A DNA stretch of 8,709 bases. Origin: Leptospiraceae bacterium (GTDB lineage: Bacteria > Spirochaetota > Leptospiria > Turneriellales > Turneriellaceae). A program made the position numbers and the translations under genes. Below, one piece after another: positions 1 through 6,935 of this stretch. A model generated the notes under the pieces. The model was not told the DNA's origin. It worked only from the letters and a program-made list of their open reading frames with translations, and did no database searches. The stretch covers positions 1 through 8,709 of the forward strand of contig JAEUSA010000420.1 of NCBI GenBank assembly GCA_016788945.1, given 5' to 3'. Within the stretch, counting starts at the first letter, position 1. Every line of letters starts with the position of its first letter.

Positions 1-2
1 CG

Positions 3-800
3 AAACTCACTACCCCACCTGGCCTCGCGGTCATCATCGTCGGCGACGACGAGGCCTCAAAGATCTATGTCGCCGGTAAAGAAAAGGCTGCGGCTGAAGC
101 GGGGTTTTATTCGTTAGTCTCGCGCTTGCCGGCGTCATCGCAACAAGAAGACATTATTGCGAAAATACACGAGTACAACAATGATCCGCGCCTACACGGT
201 ATTCTCGTGCAACTGCCGATGCCCGGCCACCTCAAGGAAAGTGAGATTCTGCAGGCGATCAGGCCCGAAAAAGATGCCGATGGATTTCATTTTATCAATC
301 AGGGTCGCCTGCTGGCGGGCGCTGATACGGTTCTGCCGTGCACGCCCGCGGGCATTACCCTGATGCTACGTGAACTCGATTTGCAGCACAAACTGTCGCT
401 CGCGGGTAAACACGCCGTGGTGGTCGGCAGGTCAAACATTGTCGGCAAACCGATGGCTCAGCTCTTGCTCTCAGTGCTCAACATGACAGTGACCACCTGC
501 CATTCTAAAACGCAGAATTTGAAAGATTTTGTATCGTCTGCCGATGTGCTGGTAAGTGCTACCGGGGTGCGCGGCATCGTCGATTGTTCAGTAATAAAAA
601 AAGGCGCGATTGTGATCGATGTCGGCATGCACCGCATCGACGGCAAGGTGACCGGCGATCTCGACCTTGCGGTCGCAGCGGAACGCGCGCAGTTTTATAC
701 TCCGGTGCCGGGCGGGGTCGGCCCGATGACCATCGCTATGCTACTGTACAATACATACCACAATGCCGAGCGGCTGCAAGCGCAGACGCTGGTGGCCTGA
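3..800 (+). CDS. folD: FolD, methylenetetrahydrofolate dehydrogenase/cyclohydrolase (5' truncated by window edge)
   Basis: Bifunctional cytoplasmic enzyme that oxidises 5,10-methylene-THF with NAD(P)+ and hydrolyses the methenyl product to 10-formyl-THF, feeding purine and formyl-Met synthesis. The reading frame is open from base 3 to the TGA at 798-800, giving 265 visible residues. By comparison with E. coli FolD (288 aa) about 28 N-terminal residues lie outside the window. Signatures in order: PGLAVIIVGDDEAS; the catalytic YVAGK (Tyr codon at 66, Lys codon at 78, matching the conserved Tyr/Lys pair); GILVQLPMP with the active-site Gln; DADGFHF; PCTPAGI; the Rossmann nucleotide-binding stretch VVGRSNIVGKPMAQLL; and the C-terminal PVPGGVGPMTIAML. 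All hallmark residues are intact, so it should be active. A TTG at 126 is not the start, because clear FolD sequence continues upstream of it. The next gene begins 7 bp downstream on the same strand, suggesting one transcript. Confidence 0.97.
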   Translation, partial: KLTTPPGLAVIIVGDDEASKIYVAGKEKAAAEAGFYSLVSRLPASSQQEDIIAKIHEYNNDPRLHGILVQLPMPGHLKESEILQAIRPEKDADGFHFINQGRLLAGADTVLPCTPAGITLMLRELDLQHKLSLAGKHAVVVGRSNIVGKPMAQLLLSVLNMTVTTCHSKTQNLKDFVSSADVLVSATGVRGIVDCSVIKKGAIVIDVGMHRIDGKVTGDLDLAVAAERAQFYTPVPGGVGPMTIAMLLYNTYHNAERLQAQTLVA

Positions 801-807
801 GAGAAAA

Positions 808-1515
808 ATGAGCGACGAAGTAAAACCCTCTGAACAGTTTAACGACCCCGCCGGGCTCGTAGAAAAATTTTCATCGCTGGGGCGGCTCGGCACCTCGGCC
901 GGCGGCCGGGCGATCTATGGGGGCCGAATTGCCGGACACGGTGAGCGCGTACTTTTTATCGGCGGTGTGCACGGCAATGAAACCGAGGGCGTCGCCGCGA
1001 CCGCGGGTTTTTTTGACGAGTTTGTGGCCAGCGGTAAAGCAAGAAAATCGGCGACCGATTTATTTTTTATTCCGGTGATGAACCCCGATGGCCTCGCGAA
1101 CTTTTCACGGCACAACGGCCACGGTGTCGACCTCAACCGCAATATGCCGACAAAAGACTGGCAACAGAATTCACCCGGCGAAAAATATTATTCGGGCCCG
1201 ACCGCAGGTTCAGAAAGTGAAACCGCGATACTGATGCAGGTGCTGCACGAATTTGATCCGCAGTTCATTGTTTCTCTGCATTCATGGAAACCGATGTTCA
1301 ACGTCAACGGTCCGGCGCGCACCTACGCCGAGCGCATGCAGTCGGCGCTCAATTATGTAATCACCGAAGATATCGGTTACCCGACGCCGGGTTCGCTCGG
1401 CACATACGCCGGTTGGGAACGCGGCATACCCACAATCACATTTGAAATAGAGCGCGGATTGCCCCTCGGGCAGGTTTATCAAACCGTACGCGGCGCTTTG
1501 CTCGCAGTGGTCTGA
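808..1515 (+). CDS. M14-family zinc carboxypeptidase, MpaA-like murein peptide amidase
   Basis: A 235-residue M14 metallopeptidase with no signal peptide, close in length to E. coli MpaA (about 240 aa). MpaA cleaves the gamma-D-Glu-diaminopimelate bond of imported murein tripeptide during cell-wall recycling. Visible residues: zinc ligands His55 and Glu58 in GGVHGNETEG; the substrate-carboxylate pair Asn110-Arg111 in VDLNRNMP; third zinc ligand His158 in VSLHSW; and the likely catalytic Glu213 in ITFEIERG. The active site is therefore complete. I chose the ATG at 808. It has a GAGAG purine stretch just upstream, and the longer frame from 763 would lie inside folD and add a low-complexity Arg/Trp-rich leader. 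The 7-bp gap to folD suggests co-transcription. The M14 assignment is firm. The MpaA specificity is inferred from size, cytoplasmic location and motif spacing, and another small M14 amidase or desuccinylase-like enzyme remains possible. Confidence 0.88.
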   Translation: MSDEVKPSEQFNDPAGLVEKFSSLGRLGTSAGGRAIYGGRIAGHGERVLFIGGVHGNETEGVAATAGFFDEFVASGKARKSATDLFFIPVMNPDGLANFSRHNGHGVDLNRNMPTKDWQQNSPGEKYYSGPTAGSESETAILMQVLHEFDPQFIVSLHSWKPMFNVNGPARTYAERMQSALNYVITEDIGYPTPGSLGTYAGWERGIPTITFEIERGLPLGQVYQTVRGALLAVV

Positions 1516-1529
1516 ACTGGCGACGAACT

Positions 1530-2000
1530 TCAGGGTGTGCCCGTCAAGCGGTCGGGCACGCGGTATTCGTGAAATGAAACCCGGCGCTGCTCAATTGCTG
1601 CGCGCAGCGATTGCTCATTCTGGTTGAGCCTACTTTGGCCCGATTTGACTTCGACAAACGCGACTTCATCGATTTGTCCCTGCGCGAGCCCACGGAAAAC
1701 AATGAAGTCGACGGGTTTGCCGATAAAGCGCGCCTCGGTCGGGTCAAAGGGAAAGTCGGGCAGAAACGGCGCGAGTTGTTCACTGAATGATCCGCCGATG
1801 ATCTGTCGCGATTTTACCAGCGCCGCTTTTTTGAGTTCTTCGGCCGCACTTTGCCATTCGGTCTCTTTCTGCTGCAATATCTGTACGAATTTATTTTCAG
1901 CGCGCAACCGCGACAGGTGTGCGCCGATCAAGATACCGGCGGCAAGTGCGATGACCGCCGCAAAAATTATCAAACCGGTTTGCGCCGCGGGATTTTCCAC
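1530..2000 (-). CDS. Membrane-anchored PD-(D/E)XK endonuclease, Holliday-junction-resolvase-related (COG4741 / Endonuc_Holl family)
   Basis: A 156-residue protein with three parts. Residues 8-28 form a single hydrophobic transmembrane helix. Residues 30-62 are a charged, heptad-like helix rich in Glu, Gln and Lys. Residues 63-150 are a nuclease domain with IIGGSFSEQLAPFLPDFPF, then GKPVDFIVFRG (Asp98) and AFVEVKSG (Glu117, Lys119). D...ExK is the PD-(D/E)XK metal-binding signature. The layout and wording match the family annotated as predicted endonuclease distantly related to archaeal Holliday junction resolvase. Basic residues right after the helix (HLSRLRAENK) favour a cytoplasmic nuclease domain held at the inner membrane. 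The substrate and role are unknown. The start is GTG at 2000, one base after the TGA of the upstream M23 gene. There is no clear Shine-Dalgarno sequence, so translation is probably coupled to that gene. The 3' end converges on the M14 gene 14 bp away. Confidence 0.85.
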   Translation of the reverse strand: MENPAAQTGLIIFAAVIALAAGILIGAHLSRLRAENKFVQILQQKETEWQSAAEELKKAALVKSRQIIGGSFSEQLAPFLPDFPFDPTEARFIGKPVDFIVFRGLAQGQIDEVAFVEVKSGQSRLNQNEQSLRAAIEQRRVSFHEYRVPDRLTGTP

Positions 2001-2001
2001 T

Positions 2002-3054
2002 TCAGTGAGCCGGCCTGAGTGGCAGGTGCAATAGGCTCAAAGGATCAACCTTCACACCATTGATATGGAGAAAGATATGCAAGTGCGGCCCCGTGACCAT
2101 GCCGGTCGCGCCCGTTTTGCCGATCAGCTGGCCGGCCTTGACGCGCTCGCCGGCCTTTACCAAAAGCTCGCTCTGGTGCATATAACCGCTGATGATGCCG
2201 TTGCCGTGATCGATCATGACAATATTGCCGTCATAGTAAAGCTGCTCTGCCAGATTGACGACGCCGTCAGCAATGGCAAATATCGGCGCCCCCGTCGGTC
2301 CCTTAAGATCGGTGCCGCCGTGGAACGAAGTTTTTCCGGCGAGTTTTTTCTTTTTGCCGCGCACGAGTTTGAAGCGCTCGTAGATGCGTTTGATAAAAAA
2401 CGGTGAGGTGATCTTATGCTCGTCGCGCGGGTATCTGAGGTCACTGGTGAGAAAATTTTCCTGCGCCGAAATGAAAGCCTGCATTTTTTTCTTGCGGCCT
2501 TCTTCGATCCACTGCAATGTCTTTTCGCTCATCGGCTTGCTTTGGTTGGAGAAATTGTTGACCGTCATTTTTGAATGCGCGACGGGATATTCCTTTTTGA
2601 CAACCGGAAGCTCGAACTCCGCCGCGACATCTTTGCCGCGGTAAACGGTGAGTTTGTTCGCGGTGAGTTTACTGTCAGCCGAATTGGCGTGTAAAACGAA
2701 CAGGCATCCCCTGCCCTTGAGCAATTTGCGTTCCCGGCCGTTAATATCGAGGCGAATGCCGTCGAGACTGCGCGACGATTCGATTTCGATCAGGGTTGCG
2801 TTTCCCCTGGCGAAATCTTTCGACCAGGCAAATACGGTAATATCCTCATGGGTGAATTTCTTAACCTGCGGCAGGGCTTTATCGGCCCCCTCTGGAAAGG
2901 TCTGCACGTTGGCGCGCACGATCGCCAGCCCGGGTTCGGCCCCCGAGGGTACACGGGTAGATTTTCCGGCGCAAAAGACAAAACAAACAAAAACAGGGAT
3001 TCCGATGGTGGTTTTCATGCGATTCAAGAACTTACTTATGTATCGACGTTTCAC
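2002..3054 (-). CDS. Exported LytM/M23-family zinc metallopeptidase
   Basis: Predicted peptidoglycan endopeptidase of 350 residues. The N-terminus is basic, followed by a hydrophobic stretch (residues 17-30, IGIPVFVCFVFCAG), consistent with export. The cysteine there is a poor lipobox match. Residues about 40-160 look like a beta-rich domain, and 175-230 are helical and basic, leading into ITSPFF. The M23 core follows: SFHGGTDLKGPTGAPIFAIADG (zinc ligands His245, Asp249), SGYMHQ (catalytic-type His293), KAGERVKAGQLIGKTGATG and TGPHLHIFLH (His324, His326). All LytM motifs are complete, so it should be active and not a degenerate EnvC/NlpD-like activator. The GTG at 3054 has an AGGCGG-like Shine-Dalgarno 4 bp upstream. 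An ATG at 3018 (residue 13) would give a more classical signal peptide but lacks a Shine-Dalgarno, so the start is uncertain. It is the first gene of a two-gene unit, divergent from the SppA gene. Confidence 0.93.
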   Translation of the reverse strand: MKRRYISKFLNRMKTTIGIPVFVCFVFCAGKSTRVPSGAEPGLAIVRANVQTFPEGADKALPQVKKFTHEDITVFAWSKDFARGNATLIEIESSRSLDGIRLDINGRERKLLKGRGCLFVLHANSADSKLTANKLTVYRGKDVAAEFELPVVKKEYPVAHSKMTVNNFSNQSKPMSEKTLQWIEEGRKKKMQAFISAQENFLTSDLRYPRDEHKITSPFFIKRIYERFKLVRGKKKKLAGKTSFHGGTDLKGPTGAPIFAIADGVVNLAEQLYYDGNIVMIDHGNGIISGYMHQSELLVKAGERVKAGQLIGKTGATGMVTGPHLHIFLHINGVKVDPLSLLHLPLRPAH

Positions 3055-3117
3055 GAAGCCGCCTGTAGCATCACTGTTTTTCGATTTTCGCGCTGTCTAC
3101 CGCCTGCATGGCCAACA
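3055..3117. promoter_or_regulatory. Divergent intergenic region between the M23 peptidase and sppA genes
   Basis: The two outward-facing genes start 63 bp apart (99 bp if the M23 gene starts at ATG 3018), so both upstream promoter regions should lie here or just inside the neighbouring genes. The segment includes an AT-rich stretch around 3071-3086. On the minus strand the sequence just before GTG 3054 contains an AGGCGG-like ribosome-binding site. I see no convincing paired -35/-10 elements on either strand and no clear operator repeat, so this is a location inferred from gene layout, not a recognised promoter. Confidence 0.35.
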
Positions 3118-4824
3118 ATGCTTCGTGTTCCTGTGCGCATTCTTCTGTTGCCGCTGCGAGTATTTTTCTTCATTTATATGCGGCTGCGCGCGATACACCG
3201 TGAGCTTTTGCTCGATGTCTGCATTCGTTCTGATTACAGTGAAGCCCCGCTATCGCACGGTATCTGGGCTTATTTTAAACCCGCTAAAGACCGCTTCTAT
3301 CTGATCGCGCTCGAGCTACAGTCGGTAATTACGGCAGTCAGGCGGGGCAAATTGAAACTCAGCCGCGCGCGATTCACGTTTGAAGCCAATTCGCTCGGCT
3401 GGGCTCAGGCGTGGGAAATCAGGCAACTAATCACGGCGCTCCGCGCAGAGAAAGTAAAAACCTATGCGTACCTGCTCAGCGATGACCGCATAACCATGTT
3501 CATGGCGAGCGCCTGCGATTATGTAGCCTGCCCTGAGTCAGCTACGTTCGATCTGTCGCCTTTTACCAGCGAATCGCTCTTCGTACAGAATCTGCTCAAC
3601 CGCCTCGGCGTCAGACCGCAATTCTTGTCGGTAGGGGAATTCAAAAGTGCCGCGGAAATCTTTACCCGCACCGGAATGTCGAAAGCGGCGCGCCGTCAGA
3701 CTGAAGAGTTGATCGCCGATATCGAAAAGAATTTTTACGACGCCTTAGGGCAAAAATCACCTGAATTTGCCGCCGCAGGTAGGCGCGACCTGCTAAGCGC
3801 GAACGAAGCTCTGCAGCAGAAACTGATCGATGCCGTGTCTGCTTACAGCGAATTCAAAGAGTTTACCGAGAAAGAAGCGAAGCTGAAAACAGCCGATTTG
3901 TTTGACGCGCAAAACATCGCCCGCCGGCGTATGTATCCGCTTTTTAACTTCAAAAAGACCAAGAAACTGGCATTGTTTGTTGCCGAGGGGAACATTATCG
4001 AATCGTCAACCTCACGGCCCGGCACGATCAACTGGCATGACTACGAACCGCTGTCTGACATTTTGCGCGACGGTAATTTTTCTGCCGTGCTATTGCGCAT
4101 CAACAGCCCCGGCGGTTCGGCTCTCGTTTCACAACTGCTATGGCGTGAATGGATGCTTGCCACCGGCAGGCTGAGACCACAGAAGCAGGATCACCCCTCG
4201 CACGAAACCAAAGACGAAAAACCTGCCATACCCGTTTTCGTTTCACAGGGCAATGTCGCAGCATCAGGAGGTTATTACCTCTCGGCCATCGCAGACCACA
4301 TCTTTGCCACACCCGTCACCATCACGGGATCGATCGGCGTCGTCGGCGGAAAATTCAATGTTGCCCCGTTGCTGACCAAATGGGGCGTCTCACTCGACCG
4401 CGCCCCGAAAAAAAATGCTCCCCCCGCCTTCTCGCCTTTTGCCGACTTTGCCCCTGCGCAGAAGCGCGCTTTGCAGCGCAATATGGCAGAGATTTATGAA
4501 CAATTTCTGCGCGACATCGCCACCGGCCGCAATACACAAGTGGCGAAGGTGAAGCCGCACGCATCGGGCCGCGTCTTTTCAGGGGCGGCAGCGCAAAAAC
4601 TCGGGCTTACCGATGCCGAAGGAGGCATTTGTGCTGCGCTGTTAGCGATCCGCAAGCAGCTGAATCTGGCCGAGAATGAAACCTTACAGGTCGAAATATT
4701 GCCGTCAGTCAAAGAATCTCTTTTCGGGCGTAATATGCTGCCGCTGGGCCTGAAAAGCCTCGCAAACCTGGCCGATTTTGCCAAACCCGGCGTTTACGCC
4801 ATCGACACGCGTTTCTTCCTTTAA
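3118..4824 (+). CDS. sppA: SppA-type signal peptide peptidase, family S49 (long, two-domain form)
   Basis: Inner-membrane serine protease that degrades signal peptides left after protein export. From ATG 3118 it is 568 residues, near the 618 of E. coli SppA, and it has both tandem S49 domains. Residues about 5-22 (ILLLPLRVFFFIYM) are a hydrophobic N-terminal anchor. The N-terminal domain carries the general base Lys176 in VGEFKSAAEIF. The C-terminal domain has LLRINSPGGSALVSQ and the nucleophile Ser383 in NVAASGGYYLSA, followed by TITGSIGVVGGKFN. The Lys-Ser spacing of 207 residues compares with 200 in E. coli. Residues about 350-368 form a hydrophilic, charged insertion before the IPVFVSQG strand. 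The reading frame is open upstream to at least 2848, but that part is antisense to the M23 coding region and carries no SppA-like sequence. ATG 3118 has no good Shine-Dalgarno. GTG 3133 and ATG 3178 are alternatives, though the last would remove the anchor. Confidence 0.93.
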   Translation: MLRVPVRILLLPLRVFFFIYMRLRAIHRELLLDVCIRSDYSEAPLSHGIWAYFKPAKDRFYLIALELQSVITAVRRGKLKLSRARFTFEANSLGWAQAWEIRQLITALRAEKVKTYAYLLSDDRITMFMASACDYVACPESATFDLSPFTSESLFVQNLLNRLGVRPQFLSVGEFKSAAEIFTRTGMSKAARRQTEELIADIEKNFYDALGQKSPEFAAAGRRDLLSANEALQQKLIDAVSAYSEFKEFTEKEAKLKTADLFDAQNIARRRMYPLFNFKKTKKLALFVAEGNIIESSTSRPGTINWHDYEPLSDILRDGNFSAVLLRINSPGGSALVSQLLWREWMLATGRLRPQKQDHPSHETKDEKPAIPVFVSQGNVAASGGYYLSAIADHIFATPVTITGSIGVVGGKFNVAPLLTKWGVSLDRAPKKNAPPAFSPFADFAPAQKRALQRNMAEIYEQFLRDIATGRNTQVAKVKPHASGRVFSGAAAQKLGLTDAEGGICAALLAIRKQLNLAENETLQVEILPSVKESLFGRNMLPLGLKSLANLADFAKPGVYAIDTRFFL

Positions 4825-4866
4825 CTGCTCTACAAATCCGCTGAAAATCTGTCGAAAATAAAAACA

Positions 4867-6843
4867 GTGCCTTCTGATTTGAAGCCGTTTTATATCGACC
4901 TCGATGCGCCGCAATTTAAGGATTTCGCGCGCAATTTGTCGTTCAGTGATGACGAGCAGCTGGTGCTTGAGTCATACGCACAGTTCGCTCAAGAGAATGA
5001 CACCACACAATTTTCAGCGGCGCGCGTTACCGATTTTCTGCTGTCGCGCGGGCAGACGGAAAATCTTCTGAAATTCAAAACCCTGCCCAATGTGCGCAGG
5101 ATGATATCGCAGACTGCTTTCAGCCTGCGCGATAAGAAATGCCTCGAAATGGAGGTTGAAGGCGGAGAAGTACTGCGCGTACGGCTGACCGACCCGGCTG
5201 CGTCGTTTATCGAAGACTATTATACCCAGATGATGTCGAACATCTCGCTTCCTTTTCCCGACGAAGACATGGTGCGCAAATATCTGCTACCGTCAAACCA
5301 CGTCGAAATCGCCGCGCAGGAAATCAGCAACGGCACCAACCACCGATTAAAAGAAGAGAAGCGCATCATCATGCTACGCGTACCGGACGTTCTGCAGGCT
5401 GTATGCGTGACGGCGGGTTGTCTCGACATGATGCTCGAGGTCTGCCTGCTGAAACTGAAAAATATCATTATGGCTTCGGCGCAAAACCGACTCGGCGAAG
5501 ATCTGGTAAAAGACATGCAGAGCATCATGCCGCAGAAAACTTCGAGCGTCGACCGCATCATCCGTATTCTTTCCCACAATGAAGTCGAAATTCCGCTCTA
5601 CTTCGTTAACCTTGCCAATCGCCTCGCTGCCTATTTCGTTATCGACAAAGACAAAAAAGGTATGCCGACGCTGATTCAGGCGGCACGCATCATTGAGAGC
5701 TTCAAGGGCTATGAAGCGTGGCTTGAATCGGAAAAAAACAATCAGGAAAAACTGCGCGATAATGCGTTGAAGCTGTTGAATATGATGGCCGACTTTCCGG
5801 CATTACTCAATCGCGAAAACATCATTCAGAAAGTGGTGAAAGGCGCTTCGGGGCTCGAGATCATGGCCTCAATTCTGAGCCCCACCGAAATCGAGCAGGT
5901 TGTGCAGAGTATGCTCGCCGAATTCTCCGTATTCCAGAGTGATGAGCGTGATCTGTTACCGACCCTGCTCAAATTCAGAATGAACGACGAAGACTTCTAT
6001 ATTCATCGCGAGGCAATACTCATATTTTTCGAATCGGAACGCAAACGCGTGCGCGCAGAGTTACTCGCCCGTTTCCGCAAGATGTGGTACGCATTGATGC
6101 TGAAGAACGAAAGCCGTTCAGCCATGGAATTCGACGAATTTTTCGCGGAAGACGTCGATAAATATGTCAAAGCACATGAACCTGTATTCGTCACGCTGCT
6201 GCAGAACCCGCAGGCCATCATCAATGCATTCCATGTCGTCAGCCGGCACCCGGTGAGCCATAATTTGCAAGACCTCTACTTCTTTATTTCGAACAAGGTG
6301 ATATTCAAACCCGTGCATGCGCTGCTTGAACTCAACCGACGGGAGATTTACGCGCACGTACGCGCCGAATTGCCGTTTCTGTACCGTTACCCGTTTCTGC
6401 GCTGGTTGGCCGGTCTCTTCGGTCTTATCAAAGCGCCTGTGCAGACAGCCAATGAACCGGCGGATGAACCCGCACCGCGTGCGGTGGTGAGCCGCGACAC
6501 CGACTGGCACCGCGCGCTGCACATGGTAGAAACCCGGTTGATCGGTGAAAAGAACGCGATGGAAATGATCCGCAAGTACGCCGACCTGTGGAATATCAAA
6601 CTCGGTGACGCGCGCCGACAACTCGAAGAACGTGTAGATTCGGACGTCTCGCAGCGTGCCAAACGCCTGTATTCGATGACACGCAAACTGCCGGAGATCA
6701 CACAAAGTTTTCTGAGTAATGAGGTCAGCAATGCCGCCACGCAGATCGTGCGCAAATATAGCAATGACGCCGCCGATACACGGGCGTTGAATCAGTATAT
6801 CCAGCTGTCACTGGTAGAGCAGTTGAAATCGATTCACGGTTAG
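4867..6843 (+). CDS. Uncharacterised 658-residue, mostly helical protein
   Basis: I do not recognise this protein. It has no signal peptide or N-terminal anchor and looks predominantly alpha-helical with many charged residues. Residues 179-200 contain a hydrophobic, three-cysteine stretch (VCVTAGCLDMMLEVCLLKL). Residues 510-525 (FLRWLAGLFGLIKAPV) are hydrophobic enough to be a membrane-associating or amphipathic helix. A Pro/Glu/Ala linker follows at about 526-540 (NEPADEPAPRAVV). The last 115 residues form a separate helical segment starting DTDWHRALHMVE. No nucleotide-binding loop, metal site or protease motif is visible. The start is GTG 4867, 42 bp after the sppA stop, with no clear Shine-Dalgarno. 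It is in the same frame as sppA and is not followed closely by another gene. The coding frame is long and intact, with charge and helix patterns of a real protein. Being downstream of sppA suggests co-transcription but does not reveal its role. Confidence 0.8.
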   Translation: MPSDLKPFYIDLDAPQFKDFARNLSFSDDEQLVLESYAQFAQENDTTQFSAARVTDFLLSRGQTENLLKFKTLPNVRRMISQTAFSLRDKKCLEMEVEGGEVLRVRLTDPAASFIEDYYTQMMSNISLPFPDEDMVRKYLLPSNHVEIAAQEISNGTNHRLKEEKRIIMLRVPDVLQAVCVTAGCLDMMLEVCLLKLKNIIMASAQNRLGEDLVKDMQSIMPQKTSSVDRIIRILSHNEVEIPLYFVNLANRLAAYFVIDKDKKGMPTLIQAARIIESFKGYEAWLESEKNNQEKLRDNALKLLNMMADFPALLNRENIIQKVVKGASGLEIMASILSPTEIEQVVQSMLAEFSVFQSDERDLLPTLLKFRMNDEDFYIHREAILIFFESERKRVRAELLARFRKMWYALMLKNESRSAMEFDEFFAEDVDKYVKAHEPVFVTLLQNPQAIINAFHVVSRHPVSHNLQDLYFFISNKVIFKPVHALLELNRREIYAHVRAELPFLYRYPFLRWLAGLFGLIKAPVQTANEPADEPAPRAVVSRDTDWHRALHMVETRLIGEKNAMEMIRKYADLWNIKLGDARRQLEERVDSDVSQRAKRLYSMTRKLPEITQSFLSNEVSNAATQIVRKYSNDAADTRALNQYIQLSLVEQLKSIHG

Positions 6844-6847
6844 TTTT

Positions 6848-6882
6848 ATTCGTGAGACGACGCAAGGCGTGGTCTCACGAAT
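6848..6882 (+). terminator. Perfect 11-bp inverted repeat (hairpin) after the 658-residue gene
   Basis: ATTCGTGAGAC (6848-6858) pairs perfectly with GTCTCACGAAT (6872-6882). Within the 13-base loop, ACGC (6860-6863) can pair with GCGT (6867-6870), extending the stem past one G-G mismatch to a 3-base loop. It begins 4 bases after the TAG stop. The 3' side continues AGATTTAAT, not a run of T, so it is not a textbook intrinsic terminator. It may be a weak terminator, an RNA 3'-end stabiliser, or a protein-binding site. It probably separates the sppA unit from yqgE. Confidence 0.55.
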
Positions 6883-6935
6883 AGATTTAATCCACGACAT
6901 CCTTGTCAGCGCAGCCCCAGATTCATCCTTGAACC

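Noticed and set aside
763..807. ATG at 763 as the start of the M14 gene
   Set aside because: It would overlap folD by 38 bases and add an unnatural Arg/Trp-rich leader. ATG 808 has a purine-rich ribosome-binding region.
3018..3054. M23 protein as a lipoprotein
   Set aside because: The cysteine near the end of the hydrophobic stretch is preceded by Phe-Val-Phe, which does not fit the usual or spirochaetal lipobox.
2848..3117. Upstream in-frame extension of the SppA frame (90 extra codons)
   Set aside because: It is antisense to the M23 coding region, has no SppA-like sequence, and the hydrophobic anchor begins right after ATG 3118.
2648..3304. 218-codon plus-strand open frame
   Set aside because: It overlaps the M23 gene in antisense and the sppA 5' end in another frame, and its Ser/Arg-rich translation resembles no protein family.
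6118..6705. 195-codon open frame on the minus strand
   Set aside because: It lies wholly antisense to the 658-residue gene, has no recognisable domain, and is a typical shadow frame in GC-rich coding sequence.
6903..6926. TTGTCA as a -35 element for yqgE
   Set aside because: No acceptable -10 hexamer occurs at 16-18 bp spacing downstream, so the match is probably chance.
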